64,000 nt of DNA from the NCBI RefSeq assembly GCF_009363535.1, contig NZ_CP045369.1, positions 756,501 through 820,500 of the forward strand. Reading direction: 5' to 3'. The position numbers were made by a program, and so were the translations under genes. The notes under the pieces were generated by a model. That model was not told the DNA's origin. It did not search any database and worked only from the letters and a program-made list of their open reading frames with translations. Of the stretch, positions 1 to 9,967 are shown piece after piece. The stretch is from Microbulbifer sp. THAF38 (GTDB lineage Bacteria; Pseudomonadota; Gammaproteobacteria; Pseudomonadales; Cellvibrionaceae). Position 1 is the first letter of the stretch. Each line of letters begins with the position of its first letter.

Positions 1-249
1 TTATTTGAAAAGCTTGGCGATCGCCCAGCCGACCACAAAAGCACAGCCGACCGCAAGGATCGGTCTTTCCCGCAGGGAAGACTCTGCTTTTTCCATAACT
101 TCAGTAGCGCGTTTTCTCTGTTCCTGAACAGAAGATCTCGCTCTCTGTCTCAAGTTTTCAGCAGCATCGGAGGCGGCCTCTCCTGCGAGATTATAGGCCT
201 TTTGCAGCTTGTCCCTGCTGGAGTTATGTGGAGATCTTGCAGTTGCCAT
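1..249 (-). CDS. DUF883/ElaB-YqjD-like membrane-anchored protein
   Basis: Small 82-residue protein. Residues 10-55 are highly charged and helical (Ala, Glu, Arg, Lys rich), and a single hydrophobic segment near residues 62-80 ends in a short Lys-Leu-Phe-Lys tail. This is the layout of the ElaB/YqjD/DUF883 family, whose characterised E. coli members sit in the inner membrane by a C-terminal anchor and bind ribosomes in stationary phase. The start at 249 is chosen because AAGGAG lies 7 nt upstream; a longer frame to 306 lacks such a site. The gene ends at the first base of the window and is complete. Family assignment rests on layout and not on a diagnostic motif. Confidence 0.7.
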   Translation of the reverse strand: MATARSPHNSSRDKLQKAYNLAGEAASDAAENLRQRARSSVQEQRKRATEVMEKAESSLRERPILAVGCAFVVGWAIAKLFK

Positions 250-420
250 CGGGTTGCTCCTTTTCAGGGGATGATTGCCGCAGAATTCTATAGTCGCAGC
301 GATCAATTCACAGGAACATCGCCCCCTTTTTTAGGGCAATTAAAAATAACCTTTGGGCGCTCTTACTGGCTTTAGTTATATCACTGTTGATAGGGGCTTC
401 ATGGTAATGAATCTTTGCAT

Positions 421-1362
421 TTATAGGCTGAGTTCCCGCTTCCAGGTCTCGATATTTTTTACAACGCCATCTAACAGGCGCTGGCGGCTCTCGCGACTGA
501 TCCAGGCATTGTGTGGGGTGATAATCAGGTTGGGAATATCATTGGCCAGTAATGGATGACTCGCCGGTGGGGGCTCCTCGCTCAGTACATCCAGTGCGAC
601 ACCGCCGAGTTTTTCGCTGCGCAGGGCATCGGCCACGGCTTCCTCATCCACGAGGCCACCCCGCGCGGTGTTTACCAAAAGAGCGCCGGCCTTCATAGTG
701 GCGATAAAAGCGCGATCGATTAACTTTTCGGTTTGTGCCGTGAGAGGGCAGTGCAGGCTGATAACATCGGATTCCTTTTTCAATTGTGTCAATGGCACCC
801 GGCCTGGATGTTTTTCCCCGCTGAAAGACTCCGCGATTAAAACGCGCATATCCAGGGCTTCCCCCAGTTTGGCAACTCTTTGCCCCAACTCACCGTAACC
901 AATAATTCCCAGGGTTTTACCGGCCAATTCCACCACTGGATGATCCAGTAGACAGAAAATTTCCGACTGACTCCAACGGCCAGCCATTACGTCCTGGTGA
1001 TAGTGATGCCAACGGGAGGCGAGAGCGAGAATTAATGCCAGGGTGTGCTGTGGTACAGAGGCGCCGGCGTATCCCTGCACATTGCGCACAGAAATATTTA
1101 AATCCCGTGCAGCTTCCAGGTCAATGTTATTGGTGCCGGTGGCGCAGACACAGATCAGTTTGAGTGAGTTGGCCTGCTCCAAGAGCGCGCGGTCCAAAAT
1201 CACTTTATTGGTAATGACGACTTCCGCATCGGCGATGCGTTCGGCGGTCTGTTTTGCACAGGTGGTTTCGTAGAAATCCCAGTGGTCTAGACTGTTTATT
1301 AAGGTCTGTGTGTCCAATTCTCCAAGTTTCATGGTCATTGCGTCCAGAAATACGCCGCGCAT
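421..1362 (-). CDS. D-2-hydroxyacid dehydrogenase (glycerate dehydrogenase type)
   Basis: A 313-residue NAD-dependent 2-hydroxyacid dehydrogenase, cytoplasmic, reducing 2-keto acids such as hydroxypyruvate or glyoxylate. The Rossmann motif GYGELG is at 155-160. The catalytic trio is visible: Arg234 in NTARGG, Glu262/263 in LSEEPP and His284 in TPHNAW. Length fits the hydroxypyruvate/glycerate dehydrogenase branch; the true substrate cannot be read from sequence. The start at 1362 has GAGGA upstream; an open frame extends to 1494 but would run into the region upstream of the divergent exporter gene. It is transcribed away from the DMT transporter. Confidence 0.9.
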   Translation of the reverse strand: MRGVFLDAMTMKLGELDTQTLINSLDHWDFYETTCAKQTAERIADAEVVITNKVILDRALLEQANSLKLICVCATGTNNIDLEAARDLNISVRNVQGYAGASVPQHTLALILALASRWHHYHQDVMAGRWSQSEIFCLLDHPVVELAGKTLGIIGYGELGQRVAKLGEALDMRVLIAESFSGEKHPGRVPLTQLKKESDVISLHCPLTAQTEKLIDRAFIATMKAGALLVNTARGGLVDEEAVADALRSEKLGGVALDVLSEEPPPASHPLLANDIPNLIITPHNAWISRESRQRLLDGVVKNIETWKRELSL

Positions 1363-1509
1363 GGAGTTTCCTCGCTTTCCTGTGTGAGATAGCGGCATGC
1401 TACGATAGCGGTCGCCGAATGCAATGGCTTTCAGGCGTTGGCGGCAGACCTCGCATAGTTGGCTACGGTTAGTTTTCGGGCCTTTCTGTCGCAAACGAAG
1501 AGGGCCTAT

Positions 1510-2412
1510 ATGGGAATATCGTTAACTGCAGCATCTCTGGTTTTAATCTCGGCATTTCTTCACGCGGGCTGGAATTTACTGGGAAAATCCCGCACACCTT
1601 CCCCGGCTTTTTTTTGTATCGCCACACTCAGCGTGGGCCTACTGCTCCTCCCCCTCTGCTTTTGGGTGCTCTCACAGGCGGATGCGTTGCCGCGCGCTTT
1701 TTGGCTGCTCTTACTGGTCAGCGGTTTTTTTCAGATGATTTATATGGGCGGTCTGGCGTTAGCTTATCAGCGCGCCGATATCGGCCTGGTTTATCCTATC
1801 GCGCGCGCCCTGCCGGTACTCCTTGTGGCGCTGGCAACAGCGCTGTTGGGACAGGCACTGCCCTGGCTCGCTTGGCTGGGCATGTTATTGGTGACGATCG
1901 GCTGCCTATTAGTGCCACTGGTTTATTTCCGTCAGTGGCATTGGAGTGTGTACTGGAGAGCGGACTGTGCCTGGGCTTTGGTGGCGGCACTTGGCACGGT
2001 GGGATATTCGCTGGCGGATAAGGGCGCGCTGCTTTTTTTAGAGGAAGCCTTAGATGGGGCGGTAACACCTCCGATGATGGCTTATGGCTACTTGGGCCTG
2101 CAGTTTTTTGTCTCTGGGTTGTGGCTACTGTGTGGATGTTTAAGTCGAGCGGGGCGCGGGCAATTGTTAACGTCTCTTGGAGATTTGAAGTTGGGGGTTT
2201 TGACCGGTCTGATGATGGGCGCGACTTATGGACTGGTGCTGTTGGCGATGGCGATGACGGAAAACGTGAGTTACGTGGTGGCTCTGCGCCAGCTCAGTAT
2301 TCCACTGGGAGTAGGGTTTGCTATCTGGCTGCTGGGAGAGCCGGCACACAGGCCCCAGCTGTTAGGGGTGGGATTGGTGTGCGCCGGCTTGATTGCGGTG
2401 TCGTTTCGCTAG
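1510..2412 (+). CDS. EamA/DMT-family membrane transporter
   Basis: A 300-residue integral membrane protein with about ten hydrophobic segments arranged as two similar halves, typical of the drug/metabolite (EamA) superfamily. Conserved family features include the early HAGWNLLGK segment and the GLVYPIARALP segment at the end of the first half. Such proteins usually export amino acids or other small metabolites; the substrate here is unknown. The start at 1510 is preceded by GAGGG at 6 nt. The gene is divergent from the hydroxyacid dehydrogenase with about 150 bp between starts, and convergent with metG. Confidence 0.85.
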   Translation: MGISLTAASLVLISAFLHAGWNLLGKSRTPSPAFFCIATLSVGLLLLPLCFWVLSQADALPRAFWLLLLVSGFFQMIYMGGLALAYQRADIGLVYPIARALPVLLVALATALLGQALPWLAWLGMLLVTIGCLLVPLVYFRQWHWSVYWRADCAWALVAALGTVGYSLADKGALLFLEEALDGAVTPPMMAYGYLGLQFFVSGLWLLCGCLSRAGRGQLLTSLGDLKLGVLTGLMMGATYGLVLLAMAMTENVSYVVALRQLSIPLGVGFAIWLLGEPAHRPQLLGVGLVCAGLIAVSFR

Positions 2413-2429
2413 GGTGGGCTGCGCCCACC
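2413..2429. repeat. Palindrome GGTGGGC-TGC-GCCCACC
   Basis: A perfect 7-bp inverted repeat with a 3-base loop sits between the stop codons of the DMT exporter and metG. It has no T-run on either side, so it is not a classical intrinsic terminator. A related GGTGGGC core opens the larger hairpin between aspS and yebC, which suggests a dispersed palindromic element of this genome. Confidence 0.6.
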
Positions 2430-2436
2430 ATTATTC

Positions 2437-4464
2437 TCACATCACACGCATACCGGGTTTGGCGCCCTGGTGGGGCTCCAGAATCCACAGGTCTTTACCG
2501 CCGGGGCCGGCGGCCAGCACCATGCCTTCACTCACGCCAAAACGCATTTTGCGCGGTGCCAGGTTAGCGACCATCACGGTGTGCTTACCCACCAGGTCTT
2601 CCGGGGCATAAGCGCTCTTGATACCGGCAAATACCTGGCGGGTCTCGCCACCCAGGTCCAAAGTCAAACGCAGCAGTTTGCCGGCGCCTTCGACGTGTTC
2701 CGCCTCGGCGATTAGCGCGATGCGCAGATCTACTTTGGCGAAATCGTCGAACTGGATCTGCTCGGCGATAGGGTCTTCTGCCAGTGGGCCACTGGCCGCT
2801 TTGGTCTCGGCCTGCAGCTGTGCCAGAGACTCCTGTGCGGCTTCCATCACGGCATCTACCTGGGTTTTTTCCACCCGTTGCAGCAGTGGCTTGAACTTGT
2901 TGATCTCGTGGCCAGCCAAGGGAGTGATGGCCTGGGTCCAATCCAATTCGACGTTGAGGAATTCCGCTGCTTTTTGCGCGGTGTTGGGCAGTACCGGCGC
3001 CAGCCAAGTGATCAGCGCGCGGAACATATTCACACCTTGGGAGCAGATCGCCAGAACCTCGGCTTCTGTGCCCTCCTGCTTGGCCAGAGACCAGGGCGCC
3101 TTATCGGCGATCCAGGCGTTGGCGGCATCGGCCAGGGCCATAATGTCGCGCATCGCACGCGCGTATTCGCGTTGCTCGTAGTAATCGGCAATACGCGGTG
3201 CGGCCTCGATAAACTGGTTCCACAGCTGTTCATCGGCCAGTTCGGTGGCGAGCTTGCCGCCGGCCTTACTGACAAACTTGGCGGTGCGCGAAGCGATATT
3301 GACGACCTTGCCCACCAGGTCGGAATTTACCTTGGCGATAAAGTCATCGAGATTGAGATCGAGGTCATCCACGCCGGCGGTCAGTTTGGCGGCGAAGTAA
3401 TAGCGCAGATACTCCGGGCTCAGGTGATCCAGGTAGTTGCGGGCATTGATAAAGGTGCCACGGGATTTGGACATTTTCTTACCGTTAACGGTGAGGAAGC
3501 CGTGTACGCACACCTTGTTGGGGGTGCGGAAATCGGCGGAGTCCAGCATGGCAGGCCAGAACAGGGCGTGGAAATTGACAATGTCCTTGCCGATAAAGTG
3601 GTACACCTCAGCGTCGCTGTCTTTTTTCCAGTAATCCAGCCAGTCGCTGCCATTTTTGTCACAGTAGTTTTTCAGACTGGCCATATAGCCGATGGGTGCA
3701 TCTAGCCATACGTAGAAGTATTTGCCCGGCGCGTCTGGGATTTCAAAACCGAAATAGGGGGCATCGCGGGAAATATCCCACTCCTGCAGACCCTCTTCGA
3801 GCCATTCGGCCAGCTTGTTGGCCACCTCATCCTGCAGGGTGCCGGAGCGGGTCCAGTTGCGCAGGAACTCGGTAAAGGCCGGCAGAGTGAAGAAGAAGTG
3901 CTCGGACTCTTTTTCCACCGGGGTGGCACCGGAGATGGCGGATACCGGATCGATCAGCTCCGTGGGGCTGTAAGTTGCGCCACAGGCTTCGCAGTTGTCA
4001 CCGTACTGATCGGGAGTGCTGCAGCGCGGGCAGGTGCCTTTGATATAGCGGTCCGCCAGGAACAGTTGCTTCTCCGGGTCGAAGGCCTGGGTGATGGTGC
4101 GCGAAGCGATATGGCCGTTGTCGCTGAGACGGCGGTAGATCATCGAGGACAACTCGCGGTTCTCCTCCGAATGGGTGGAGTGGTAGTTGTCCACGCCAAT
4201 CAGGAAATCGGCGAAATCCCGCTCGTGCTCCGCCTGCATATTGGCGATATGTTGCTCCGGTGTCAGGCCCAGCTGTTCGGCCTTGAGCATGATTGCGGTG
4301 CCGTGCGCATCATCGGCGCAGATGTACAGGCAGTCGTTACCGCGGGAGCGCTGAAAACGCGCCCAGATATCGGTCTGGATATATTCGAGTATGTGGCCCA
4401 GGTGCAGGGAACCATTGGCGTAGGGGAGTGCGCTGGTGACTAGGATTTTGCGCGTATCGGGCAT
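2437..4464 (-). CDS. metG: Methionyl-tRNA synthetase
   Basis: A 675-residue class I aminoacyl-tRNA synthetase that charges tRNA-Met. The HIGH-type motif HLGH is at 21-24. A four-cysteine zinc knuckle (CPRC then CEAC) lies around residues 145-160, the KMSKS loop is exact near residue 335, and a C-terminal OB-fold tRNA-binding domain ([12 protein letters not shown] onward) fills about the last 105 residues. Length matches the dimeric enterobacterial type. The start MPDTRK at 4464 aligns best with the family; an in-frame ATG four codons upstream (4476) is an alternative. It is divergent from apbC, a conserved arrangement in gammaproteobacteria. Confidence 0.97.
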   Translation of the reverse strand: MPDTRKILVTSALPYANGSLHLGHILEYIQTDIWARFQRSRGNDCLYICADDAHGTAIMLKAEQLGLTPEQHIANMQAEHERDFADFLIGVDNYHSTHSEENRELSSMIYRRLSDNGHIASRTITQAFDPEKQLFLADRYIKGTCPRCSTPDQYGDNCEACGATYSPTELIDPVSAISGATPVEKESEHFFFTLPAFTEFLRNWTRSGTLQDEVANKLAEWLEEGLQEWDISRDAPYFGFEIPDAPGKYFYVWLDAPIGYMASLKNYCDKNGSDWLDYWKKDSDAEVYHFIGKDIVNFHALFWPAMLDSADFRTPNKVCVHGFLTVNGKKMSKSRGTFINARNYLDHLSPEYLRYYFAAKLTAGVDDLDLNLDDFIAKVNSDLVGKVVNIASRTAKFVSKAGGKLATELADEQLWNQFIEAAPRIADYYEQREYARAMRDIMALADAANAWIADKAPWSLAKQEGTEAEVLAICSQGVNMFRALITWLAPVLPNTAQKAAEFLNVELDWTQAITPLAGHEINKFKPLLQRVEKTQVDAVMEAAQESLAQLQAETKAASGPLAEDPIAEQIQFDDFAKVDLRIALIAEAEHVEGAGKLLRLTLDLGGETRQVFAGIKSAYAPEDLVGKHTVMVANLAPRKMRFGVSEGMVLAAGPGGKDLWILEPHQGAKPGMRVM

Positions 4465-4676
4465 CGGTTTTTCCATCGCTGTGGGTTGCGGCCGGAGGCT
4501 CCGCTGGAGTGGCCGGAGATCGTCAAAAGACGGCGAAATATAGCAGATTTGTGCTATGCCGGGGAGGCATGGGATACGCCGAGCGCGAAAGTGGCTGGAT
4601 TGATCCAGTCGCTGGCGCTGGGCCGCTTCATCCGACACAATGCGTTTCTGACAAGAAGCACCAAAAGGGAGATACC

Positions 4677-5828
4677 GTGAGCGATCATCACCACGATCAT
4701 GAAGAGTTATCAGAGGAAGTGCAGGCCGAGCTTGAACGCCTGGCGGAGTGCCTTGGTCAGTTGCAGGACCCGGCCAGCGGACTGCCTCTGGATGAGCTGG
4801 ATGCGGATATTGAAGTGGGCTACGAGAGCGATACCGTGTTGATCGGTATTACCCTCGGTTACCCCTGTGCGAGTCAGGAAGCGCTGTGGCGCAAGTGGGT
4901 CACAGACGCTTGCGAACCTCTGATGAAGAGCGGTCCCCTGGCAGGTAGTACGCTGCAATTTGAGCTGTTTAGCGATATCCCCGCGACCTCTTCGGCCAAT
5001 GCCCCGGAGTCGTTGCGTGGCGTGAAAAATATTGTTGCCGTGGCCTCCGGTAAGGGCGGCGTAGGCAAGTCCACTACCGCGGTGAACCTGGCTCTGGCAC
5101 TGGCGGCAGAGGGCGCGCGAGTCGGGCTGCTCGATGCAGATATCTACGGTCCCAGCCTGCCTACCATGCTTGGCACCGAAGGAGTTCGCCCCCATGTAAA
5201 GGAACAGAAATTCTTCGTGCCCGTGGATGCGCTGGGTATCGAGACGATGTCGCTGGGATATCTGATGACAGAAGATACCCCGGCTGTTTGGCGCGGCCCT
5301 ATGGCCAGTGGTGCACTCAATCAGATCCTTACACAAACGCTCTGGTGTGATGCCAAGGAAGAACTGGATTATCTGATTGTGGATATGCCCCCCGGCACCG
5401 GAGATATCCAGCTGACCCTGGCACAAAAAACCACTCTGGCCGGGGCGGTGATTGTCACTACGCCTCAGGATCTGGCCTTGAAGGATGCGATCAAGGGAGT
5501 GGAAATGTTCCGCAAGGTATCGGTACCTGTACTGGGTATCGTTGAGAACATGGCGCTTCACACCTGCTCCAAGTGCGGCCACAGCGAACCAATTTTTGGT
5601 TCTGGCGGCGGCGAGCGTATCGCAGAGGAATATGATACCCACCTGCTGGGAGAGTTACCCCTGGCACAAAAAATCCGCGCGGATATCGATAGTGGCCACC
5701 CCAGTGTGACCGCAGACCCAGGTGGCGAAATTGCCGGTTTCTACCGTGAAATTGCTCGTAAAGCTGCGGCTCAGGTTTGGTTGAATGCCAGCAGTGACGA
5801 GGAATTGCCGGAAATCGAAATTAGTTGA
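4677..5828 (+). CDS. apbC: Iron-sulfur cluster carrier ATPase ApbC/Mrp
   Basis: A 383-residue P-loop protein that carries and transfers [4Fe-4S] clusters to apoproteins in the cytoplasm. The N-terminal 90 residues form a MIP18/DUF59 domain; the deviant Walker A motif [10 protein letters not shown] is at 124-133, and a conserved CxxC (CSKCGH) lies near residue 300 and would hold the bridging cluster. The start is read as GTG at 4677 because GGGAG lies 6 nt upstream and the protein then begins with a His/Asp-rich MSDHHHDH segment. An upstream frame open to 4509 lacks homology. The His-rich N-terminus may be metal binding (inference). Confidence 0.93.
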   Translation: MSDHHHDHEELSEEVQAELERLAECLGQLQDPASGLPLDELDADIEVGYESDTVLIGITLGYPCASQEALWRKWVTDACEPLMKSGPLAGSTLQFELFSDIPATSSANAPESLRGVKNIVAVASGKGGVGKSTTAVNLALALAAEGARVGLLDADIYGPSLPTMLGTEGVRPHVKEQKFFVPVDALGIETMSLGYLMTEDTPAVWRGPMASGALNQILTQTLWCDAKEELDYLIVDMPPGTGDIQLTLAQKTTLAGAVIVTTPQDLALKDAIKGVEMFRKVSVPVLGIVENMALHTCSKCGHSEPIFGSGGGERIAEEYDTHLLGELPLAQKIRADIDSGHPSVTADPGGEIAGFYREIARKAAAQVWLNASSDEELPEIEIS

Positions 5829-5845
5829 GCCCAACCGCGATATCC

Positions 5846-5884
5846 ATCACAAAGCACTAAATTTTTATTTCTTTGTGGTTTTTT
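5846..5884 (+). terminator. Probable intrinsic terminator of apbC
   Basis: CACAAAG (5848-5854) pairs with CTTTGTG (5871-5877) around a 16-base AT-rich loop, followed by a T-run (5879-5884). It begins 18 bases after the apbC stop codon. Confidence 0.5.
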
Positions 5885-6373
5885 GTTGGGTTAGAAATCC
5901 TTATATTGAACCCCTGCGAGCGCCCCTGTGAAATTTCTTATTTTATTGGGCGCTCAATATTGATAAGCCGGAGCCAAACACTGGCTTATCTCTTCTTTAT
6001 CAAGACTCATAACAAGACTTATTAATAATGTTTTTTAATAAAGGCTAGAAATACTGTCTTGCAGTAAAGAGTCTCGACTTACTTTATTTATTGCAATTTT
6101 GTGCTTGCAGGGGCTTTGTTCTGGGCTGCTAGCCCGTACAGGAATTTTGGATGAGTTAATCGTTAGGGTATTAGTATTTATTTAACCGACCCTGTATATG
6201 CTGAAGATATCAGTGACGGTTTTTCTTGTAACTGCTTAAACTCAGCCATTGCCACAAAAAAAAGAAAGTATTTATGCTGTATTTTCCTAGGTGATCGTCA
6301 AGGTAATTATGTGGTTTTCATTTTTGGGCAGAGGAACCCCATCGGCCTGAATGCCAATGGTAATTTATGGGGT
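5885..6373. other. AT-rich intergenic stretch
   Basis: About 490 bases of AT-rich sequence between apbC and the next candidate gene. No frame with a ribosome binding site or protein-like composition, no tRNA and no strong hairpin was seen. Confidence 0.5.
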
Positions 6374-6565
6374 TTAGTGTGGCGGGCCACCCGTGGTCAA
6401 CGCTCGGCAACTTGGTACAAACCGCCAGTGTCGAGAATAAATCTTTTCGGGAGTGTGCAACCTGTGATGGCAGCCTTGTATCTGGCCGCAGGCAGGGCAT
6501 CTATCGGGCATTGCAGTAGCTGTAGTCGATAAAAATAACAAAGACAAAAGCGCGAGTGCTTTCAT
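6374..6565 (-). CDS. Possible small secreted Cys-rich protein
   Basis: A 63-codon frame whose first 18 residues form a textbook signal peptide: MK, a Leu/Ala-rich core, then TATA before a Met-Pro. The predicted mature part has four cysteines, starting with DRCPACG, and several His/Arg residues. No ribosome binding site precedes the ATG and the frame is not recognised. It starts back to back with the next gene on the other strand, the two ATGs being two bases apart. Either a real small secreted protein, a frameshift remnant, or chance. Confidence 0.3.
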   Translation of the reverse strand: MKALALLSLLFLSTTATAMPDRCPACGQIQGCHHRLHTPEKIYSRHWRFVPSCRALTTGGPPH

Positions 6566-6567
6566 CC

Positions 6568-6960
6568 ATGAATTTTAATATTAGCTATCGACCGATAGGG
6601 GGCATAGCACGGGTATTATTTTATGGCCCCGTAGGATTTGCAGAAAAAATGGAGGCCGCTGCCCGGCTGGTAGAAAAATACCGCCACCGCGTACCACTGC
6701 GGGTGCTGTTGGATATGCGCTATGCCCGCGCCAGTGTCACGCTGGAGGAGCAGCGGCAGTTCACCAGTTTTATTGCAGAGCATCCGGTATTGCGGCGTGC
6801 ATATATTGCGGTTTTACACCCTCGCAATCGCTGTACTTCACCTCTGGCGTCTGATGGAACCTGCTTGTGTCGGCACAGTTCGCGGGAATTTGTTGCCGAG
6901 GCCGAAGCAGAGGCCTGGCTCACCCAAACCAAGGGTTCCCCCAGACCTCTGCTGCGCTGA
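6568..6960 (+). CDS. STAS/SpoIIAA-like hypothetical protein
   Basis: A 130-residue soluble protein. An opening beta strand pair (ISYRPIGGIARVLFYGPV), a helix with EKMEAAARLVEK, then VLLDMRYARASVT and a later IAVLHP strand match the beta-alpha pattern of the SpoIIAA-like/STAS fold seen in small bacterial proteins of unknown role. No catalytic residues are evident. The ATG at 6568 is preferred; an in-frame GTG at 6556 is possible and neither has a good ribosome binding site. It converges with trhO, with stop codons about 10 bases apart. Confidence 0.55.
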   Translation: MNFNISYRPIGGIARVLFYGPVGFAEKMEAAARLVEKYRHRVPLRVLLDMRYARASVTLEEQRQFTSFIAEHPVLRRAYIAVLHPRNRCTSPLASDGTCLCRHSSREFVAEAEAEAWLTQTKGSPRPLLR

Positions 6961-6969
6961 GTATTAAAC

Positions 6970-7965
6970 CTACTGGGCTTTAGCCTGTTCGGCCTCTGCC
7001 TGGCGGCGGCGCTCTTCTTTCTTCTGAAGACGCTTGGCGACAGTCGTCTCGCGGGCATCCTGGCCCATATGTTTTTCTCCGCGCTTTTTGGCTAGCTGGA
7101 TCTGCTTTTCCCGTTCGCGGAAACGGTGGCGGTCCGCGTCGCTTACTTTGTCGTAACAGTGAGGACAGCTGACCCCCTGTTCGAACTGCTCGGACTGCTG
7201 GTCTACCACGGTGATTGGCATGCGACAGGCGTTGCATTGGTCGTACTGGCCGCGCTCCAGGTCGTGGTTGACGGTGACACGCTCGTCGAAAACGAAGCAC
7301 TCGCCCTCCCACAGAGATTCCTCTTTGGGGACTTCTTCCAGGTACTTGAGAATACCGCCGTGCAGGTGGTAAACCTCTTCGAAGCCCTGCTCCTTCATAT
7401 AAGCGGTGGACTTCTCGCAACGGATTCCACCAGTGCAGAACATGGCAACTTTTTTATGTTTAGCCGGATCCAGGTTCTCTTTAACGTACTGGGGGAACTC
7501 GCGGAAGGTTTCGGTATTTGGGTTGATGGAGTCTTTAAAGGTACCGACCTGGAATTCGTAGTCGTTGCGGGTGTCCACAACAGTGACTTCAGGGTCGCTG
7601 ATCAGGGCGTTCCAGTCCTTGGGCTTGACGTAGGTGCCAACCACACGGCGGGGGTCAATACCTTCCACACCCATGGTGACAATTTCCCGCTTCAGCTTGA
7701 CCTTGCTGCGCAAGAAAGGCATCTCACCGGTGTAGGATTCTTTGTAATCCAGTTCGGCGAGTCGTTCATCTGATTTCAGGTAGGCGAGCAGGGTATCGAT
7801 GCCTTCCCGGGAGCCCGCAACGGTACCGTTAATGCCTTCTTTGGCCAGGAGCAGGGTGCCGCGTACCTGGTTTTTCAGCATGACTTCAAGCAGGGGGGCG
7901 CGCAGAGACTCGAAGTCCTCCAAAGTGACGAACTTGTAGAGTGCGCAGACAACATATTGATTCAT
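6970..7965 (-). CDS. trhO: tRNA uridine(34) hydroxylase, rhodanese family
   Basis: A 331-residue YceA/TrhO protein, which makes 5-hydroxyuridine at the wobble position of a subset of tRNAs. An N-terminal acylphosphatase-like domain (about 1-95) is followed by a rhodanese domain with the active loop CTGGIRC at 177-183, and a C-terminal part with a CNAC...CPHC cysteine set that may bind zinc. The tail is very Lys/Arg/Gln rich. The start at 7965 has AAGGAAG 5 nt upstream. Family and length match E. coli YceA closely. Confidence 0.93.
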   Translation of the reverse strand: MNQYVVCALYKFVTLEDFESLRAPLLEVMLKNQVRGTLLLAKEGINGTVAGSREGIDTLLAYLKSDERLAELDYKESYTGEMPFLRSKVKLKREIVTMGVEGIDPRRVVGTYVKPKDWNALISDPEVTVVDTRNDYEFQVGTFKDSINPNTETFREFPQYVKENLDPAKHKKVAMFCTGGIRCEKSTAYMKEQGFEEVYHLHGGILKYLEEVPKEESLWEGECFVFDERVTVNHDLERGQYDQCNACRMPITVVDQQSEQFEQGVSCPHCYDKVSDADRHRFREREKQIQLAKKRGEKHMGQDARETTVAKRLQKKEERRRQAEAEQAKAQ

Positions 7966-8164
7966 GGAACTTCCTTAAATGCAGTCCGGAGCGTAAATCC
8001 GGGGCAGAAAAAATCGCCGCGCATTTTATCGCAAAAAAAACAGCTTGTCGTACATTTAGCAAGCACTCCAGCCGTTGCCCCGGCACAACGATATTTGTTG
8101 ACCGGGAAGCCGCAACTTGTCAAAGTTCTGGCCGAAATTTAAGGGTCATAGCGAGGTGAACCCC

Positions 8165-8425
8165 ATGGGCGAAGAATTTGCACCGAAAGAGTCGGAGTTG
8201 AGCCAGATCTACCGCGAGGGCGATGTATCTGTGCAGATCGATATATACGAAGATGGCGAGGGTGGCTGGCTACTCGAAATTGTCGACGAGAACAATAATT
8301 CCACCGTGTGGGAGGATGCCTTCGAGACGGAGCAGGAAGCCTTAGAGGAAGCCCTGGACGCCCTGCGGGAAGAGGGGATTTCCACCTTTGTAGGCCCTGT
8401 GCAGGAAGTGGATGGCAGCTGGTAA
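8165..8425 (+). CDS. Small conserved acidic protein, unknown function
   Basis: An 86-residue, strongly acidic cytoplasmic protein. Features are a SELSQIYREGD start, a strand-rich VQIDIYEDGEGGWLLEIVDE section with an alternating hydrophobic pattern, then STVWEDAF and a helix rich in Glu/Ala. I recall similar short acidic proteins in pseudomonads but cannot name a function. The start at 8165 is well supported by GAGGTGA at 6 nt; the upstream open frame to 8117 has no comparable site. It is divergent from trhO. Confidence 0.75.
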   Translation: MGEEFAPKESELSQIYREGDVSVQIDIYEDGEGGWLLEIVDENNNSTVWEDAFETEQEALEEALDALREEGISTFVGPVQEVDGSW

Positions 8426-8693
8426 GATAGCGGGCCCCAGAAGAGCGCCTACTATGTGCGGGCGATTGGGGCTCTACCTTCTCTACCTTTCTGTGCCCAA
8501 TCTCTCCATGTCCTAAGGCGCTAGTGGCTATTGCTGGTTATTGATTGCTGCTTCCAATCTGCCAGTAACTGCTATGGTTATGGTGAAGGGAATCGCGACT
8601 GTGTGACAGCACACCCCAATCACAGCGCCGTCGCGAGGCAACTGTGGAGCTTTTGTCTCCGGCGGTGCTACCCAAGCAGCGGTTGCCTCACCC

Positions 8694-9233
8694 ATGATAG
8701 TACGCGGCTTTTTAACCGTGATCTGCCTGCAGATCCTGCCTTTTTCCCTCTGCGCCGATCCCCTGGTGATATCCAGCCAGCAGCAAATTCAAACGGATCT
8801 CAAGGAAGTCCGCTTAATCGCAAAACTACACGGTTACGCCATTATGGCGGGGCGTCACTGTATTGATTGCGATGAAAATCTCGCAATTTATATACGGCGT
8901 ATAGCCAGGCACGGTGAAGTAGAGGGTACTGACCAGACAGGTGCTGAGGACGACCGTTATACCTATCCGGGTAAGTACCTGGACTATATGACGAAAAAAT
9001 TGGTGGAAAAAACCCGCATGTTCTATGGCCACTGCTATGAAGGGCAGCCCTCCCTTTTATGGCTCACCGAGTATCGCTCGGGAGATACTTGGGTCCAATC
9101 TGAATATCTGATTCTGCTCGGCGATGAGGGACTGGAGCATCGTTACGTAGAGGGGCAGCAGCCCAGTGTTTTCCAACTGGAGAGTGCGGACTGCAAGGAA
9201 TTGCCAGGGACTTTAATGGAAATGGAGCCTTAG
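8694..9233 (+). CDS. Exported hypothetical protein
   Basis: A 179-residue protein with an N-terminal hydrophobic signal sequence (about 1-20, ending near LCAD). The mature part contains four cysteines, a CIDCDE motif near residue 58, an isolated Cys near 110 and one near 168, which could form disulfides in the periplasm. Middle residues alternate Arg/Tyr/Asp-rich strands. No family recognised. The ribosome binding site is weak, so the start is tentative. Neighbours give no functional clue. Confidence 0.6.
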   Translation: MIVRGFLTVICLQILPFSLCADPLVISSQQQIQTDLKEVRLIAKLHGYAIMAGRHCIDCDENLAIYIRRIARHGEVEGTDQTGAEDDRYTYPGKYLDYMTKKLVEKTRMFYGHCYEGQPSLLWLTEYRSGDTWVQSEYLILLGDEGLEHRYVEGQQPSVFQLESADCKELPGTLMEMEP

Positions 9234-9492
9234 CGGTAAATAATTTCCAGTAATGGTTGGAGGTACTAACCTGCCTAAGACTGAATATTTGGATTCAGAG
9301 CCCTAAAAGAAAGAAATACGAGAAGGTAAAAATAAGAAGGCAGAAATACCGGTTGCGAGTCTATAAAAGGTTGTATGCGCAAAGTGATGTGGATTTTATT
9401 GTATTCTTGATTTCTCTCCGAGAGTAGCTGTTGACTCAAAGCAAAAGGGTGGTCAACTGTCTTGAGATTTTTAAAATGATTCAAAGAATAAA

Positions 9493-9520
9493 ATAAAAAA
9501 ACCCCGCTGGAGGGCGGGGC
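9493..9520 (-). terminator. Intrinsic terminator of the 3D-domain gene
   Basis: Read on the minus strand, CCCCGC and GCGGGG form a stem around CCTCCA, followed by a run of seven T. It lies about 45 bases downstream of the stop codon of the 3D-domain gene. Confidence 0.85.
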
Positions 9521-9565
9521 CAAAAGGGTCGTTGAAATCAAAGGGTTGTTAAAAACAGTTCTGCT

Positions 9566-9967
9566 TTACTTTACCGGTTCGAAAACGATTTTCAGCTTTT
9601 TCTTACCCCAGGCGCGGGCCTTACGGATATCTTTTTCCATCCACACATCAATACGGTTAGTGAAACGTTTGTTCATGCGGTCACGCACAGTGTAAGTACC
9701 GGGCAGACCTTCAATCTTTACTTTGGCACCGTTGGTTAGACCGTGCTTTTCCAAGTCACGTGAAACGGCGATGATTTTGTCTCCGGGACGCAGACGGTTG
9801 TTCCAGGCTGCTACCCAGGGGTCGCTATCTGTCTGGCCGGGTACCGAGTTATAAGCGGTCGCGTCTACGACCATGGTTTTCTTAAGAGCTGCCGATGCAT
9901 TGACACTCACACCAATAGCAAGCAGGGCGGCGATGAAAAAAGCAGTGTTACGCAGAGTCTGTTTCAT
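9566..9967 (-). CDS. Secreted 3D-domain protein
   Basis: A 133-residue exported protein with a signal peptide (residues 1-26, cleavage after ASA). The mature part is a 3D (three-aspartate) double-psi beta barrel: VVDATAYN at 33-40, YTVRDRM at 92-98 and RIDVWM at 105-110 supply the three aspartates (35, 96, 107). In this fold the aspartates usually form a lytic-transglycosylase-like active site, as in MltA and Rpf-type proteins, so a role in peptidoglycan turnover is likely but unproven. It is preceded by a GGAGG about 11 nt from the ATG and followed by a clear terminator, so it is probably monocistronic. Confidence 0.8.
   Translation of the reverse strand: MKQTLRNTAFFIAALLAIGVSVNASAALKKTMVVDATAYNSVPGQTDSDPWVAAWNNRLRPGDKIIAVSRDLEKHGLTNGAKVKIEGLPGTYTVRDRMNKRFTNRIDVWMEKDIRKARAWGKKKLKIVFEPVK

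Noticed and set aside
4710..5642. A 310-codon minus-strand frame opposite apbC.
   Set aside because: Antisense to a gene with clear Walker and CxxC motifs.
9275..9541. An 88-codon minus-strand frame downstream of the 3D-domain gene.
   Set aside because: It starts inside the terminator hairpin and has no ribosome binding site.
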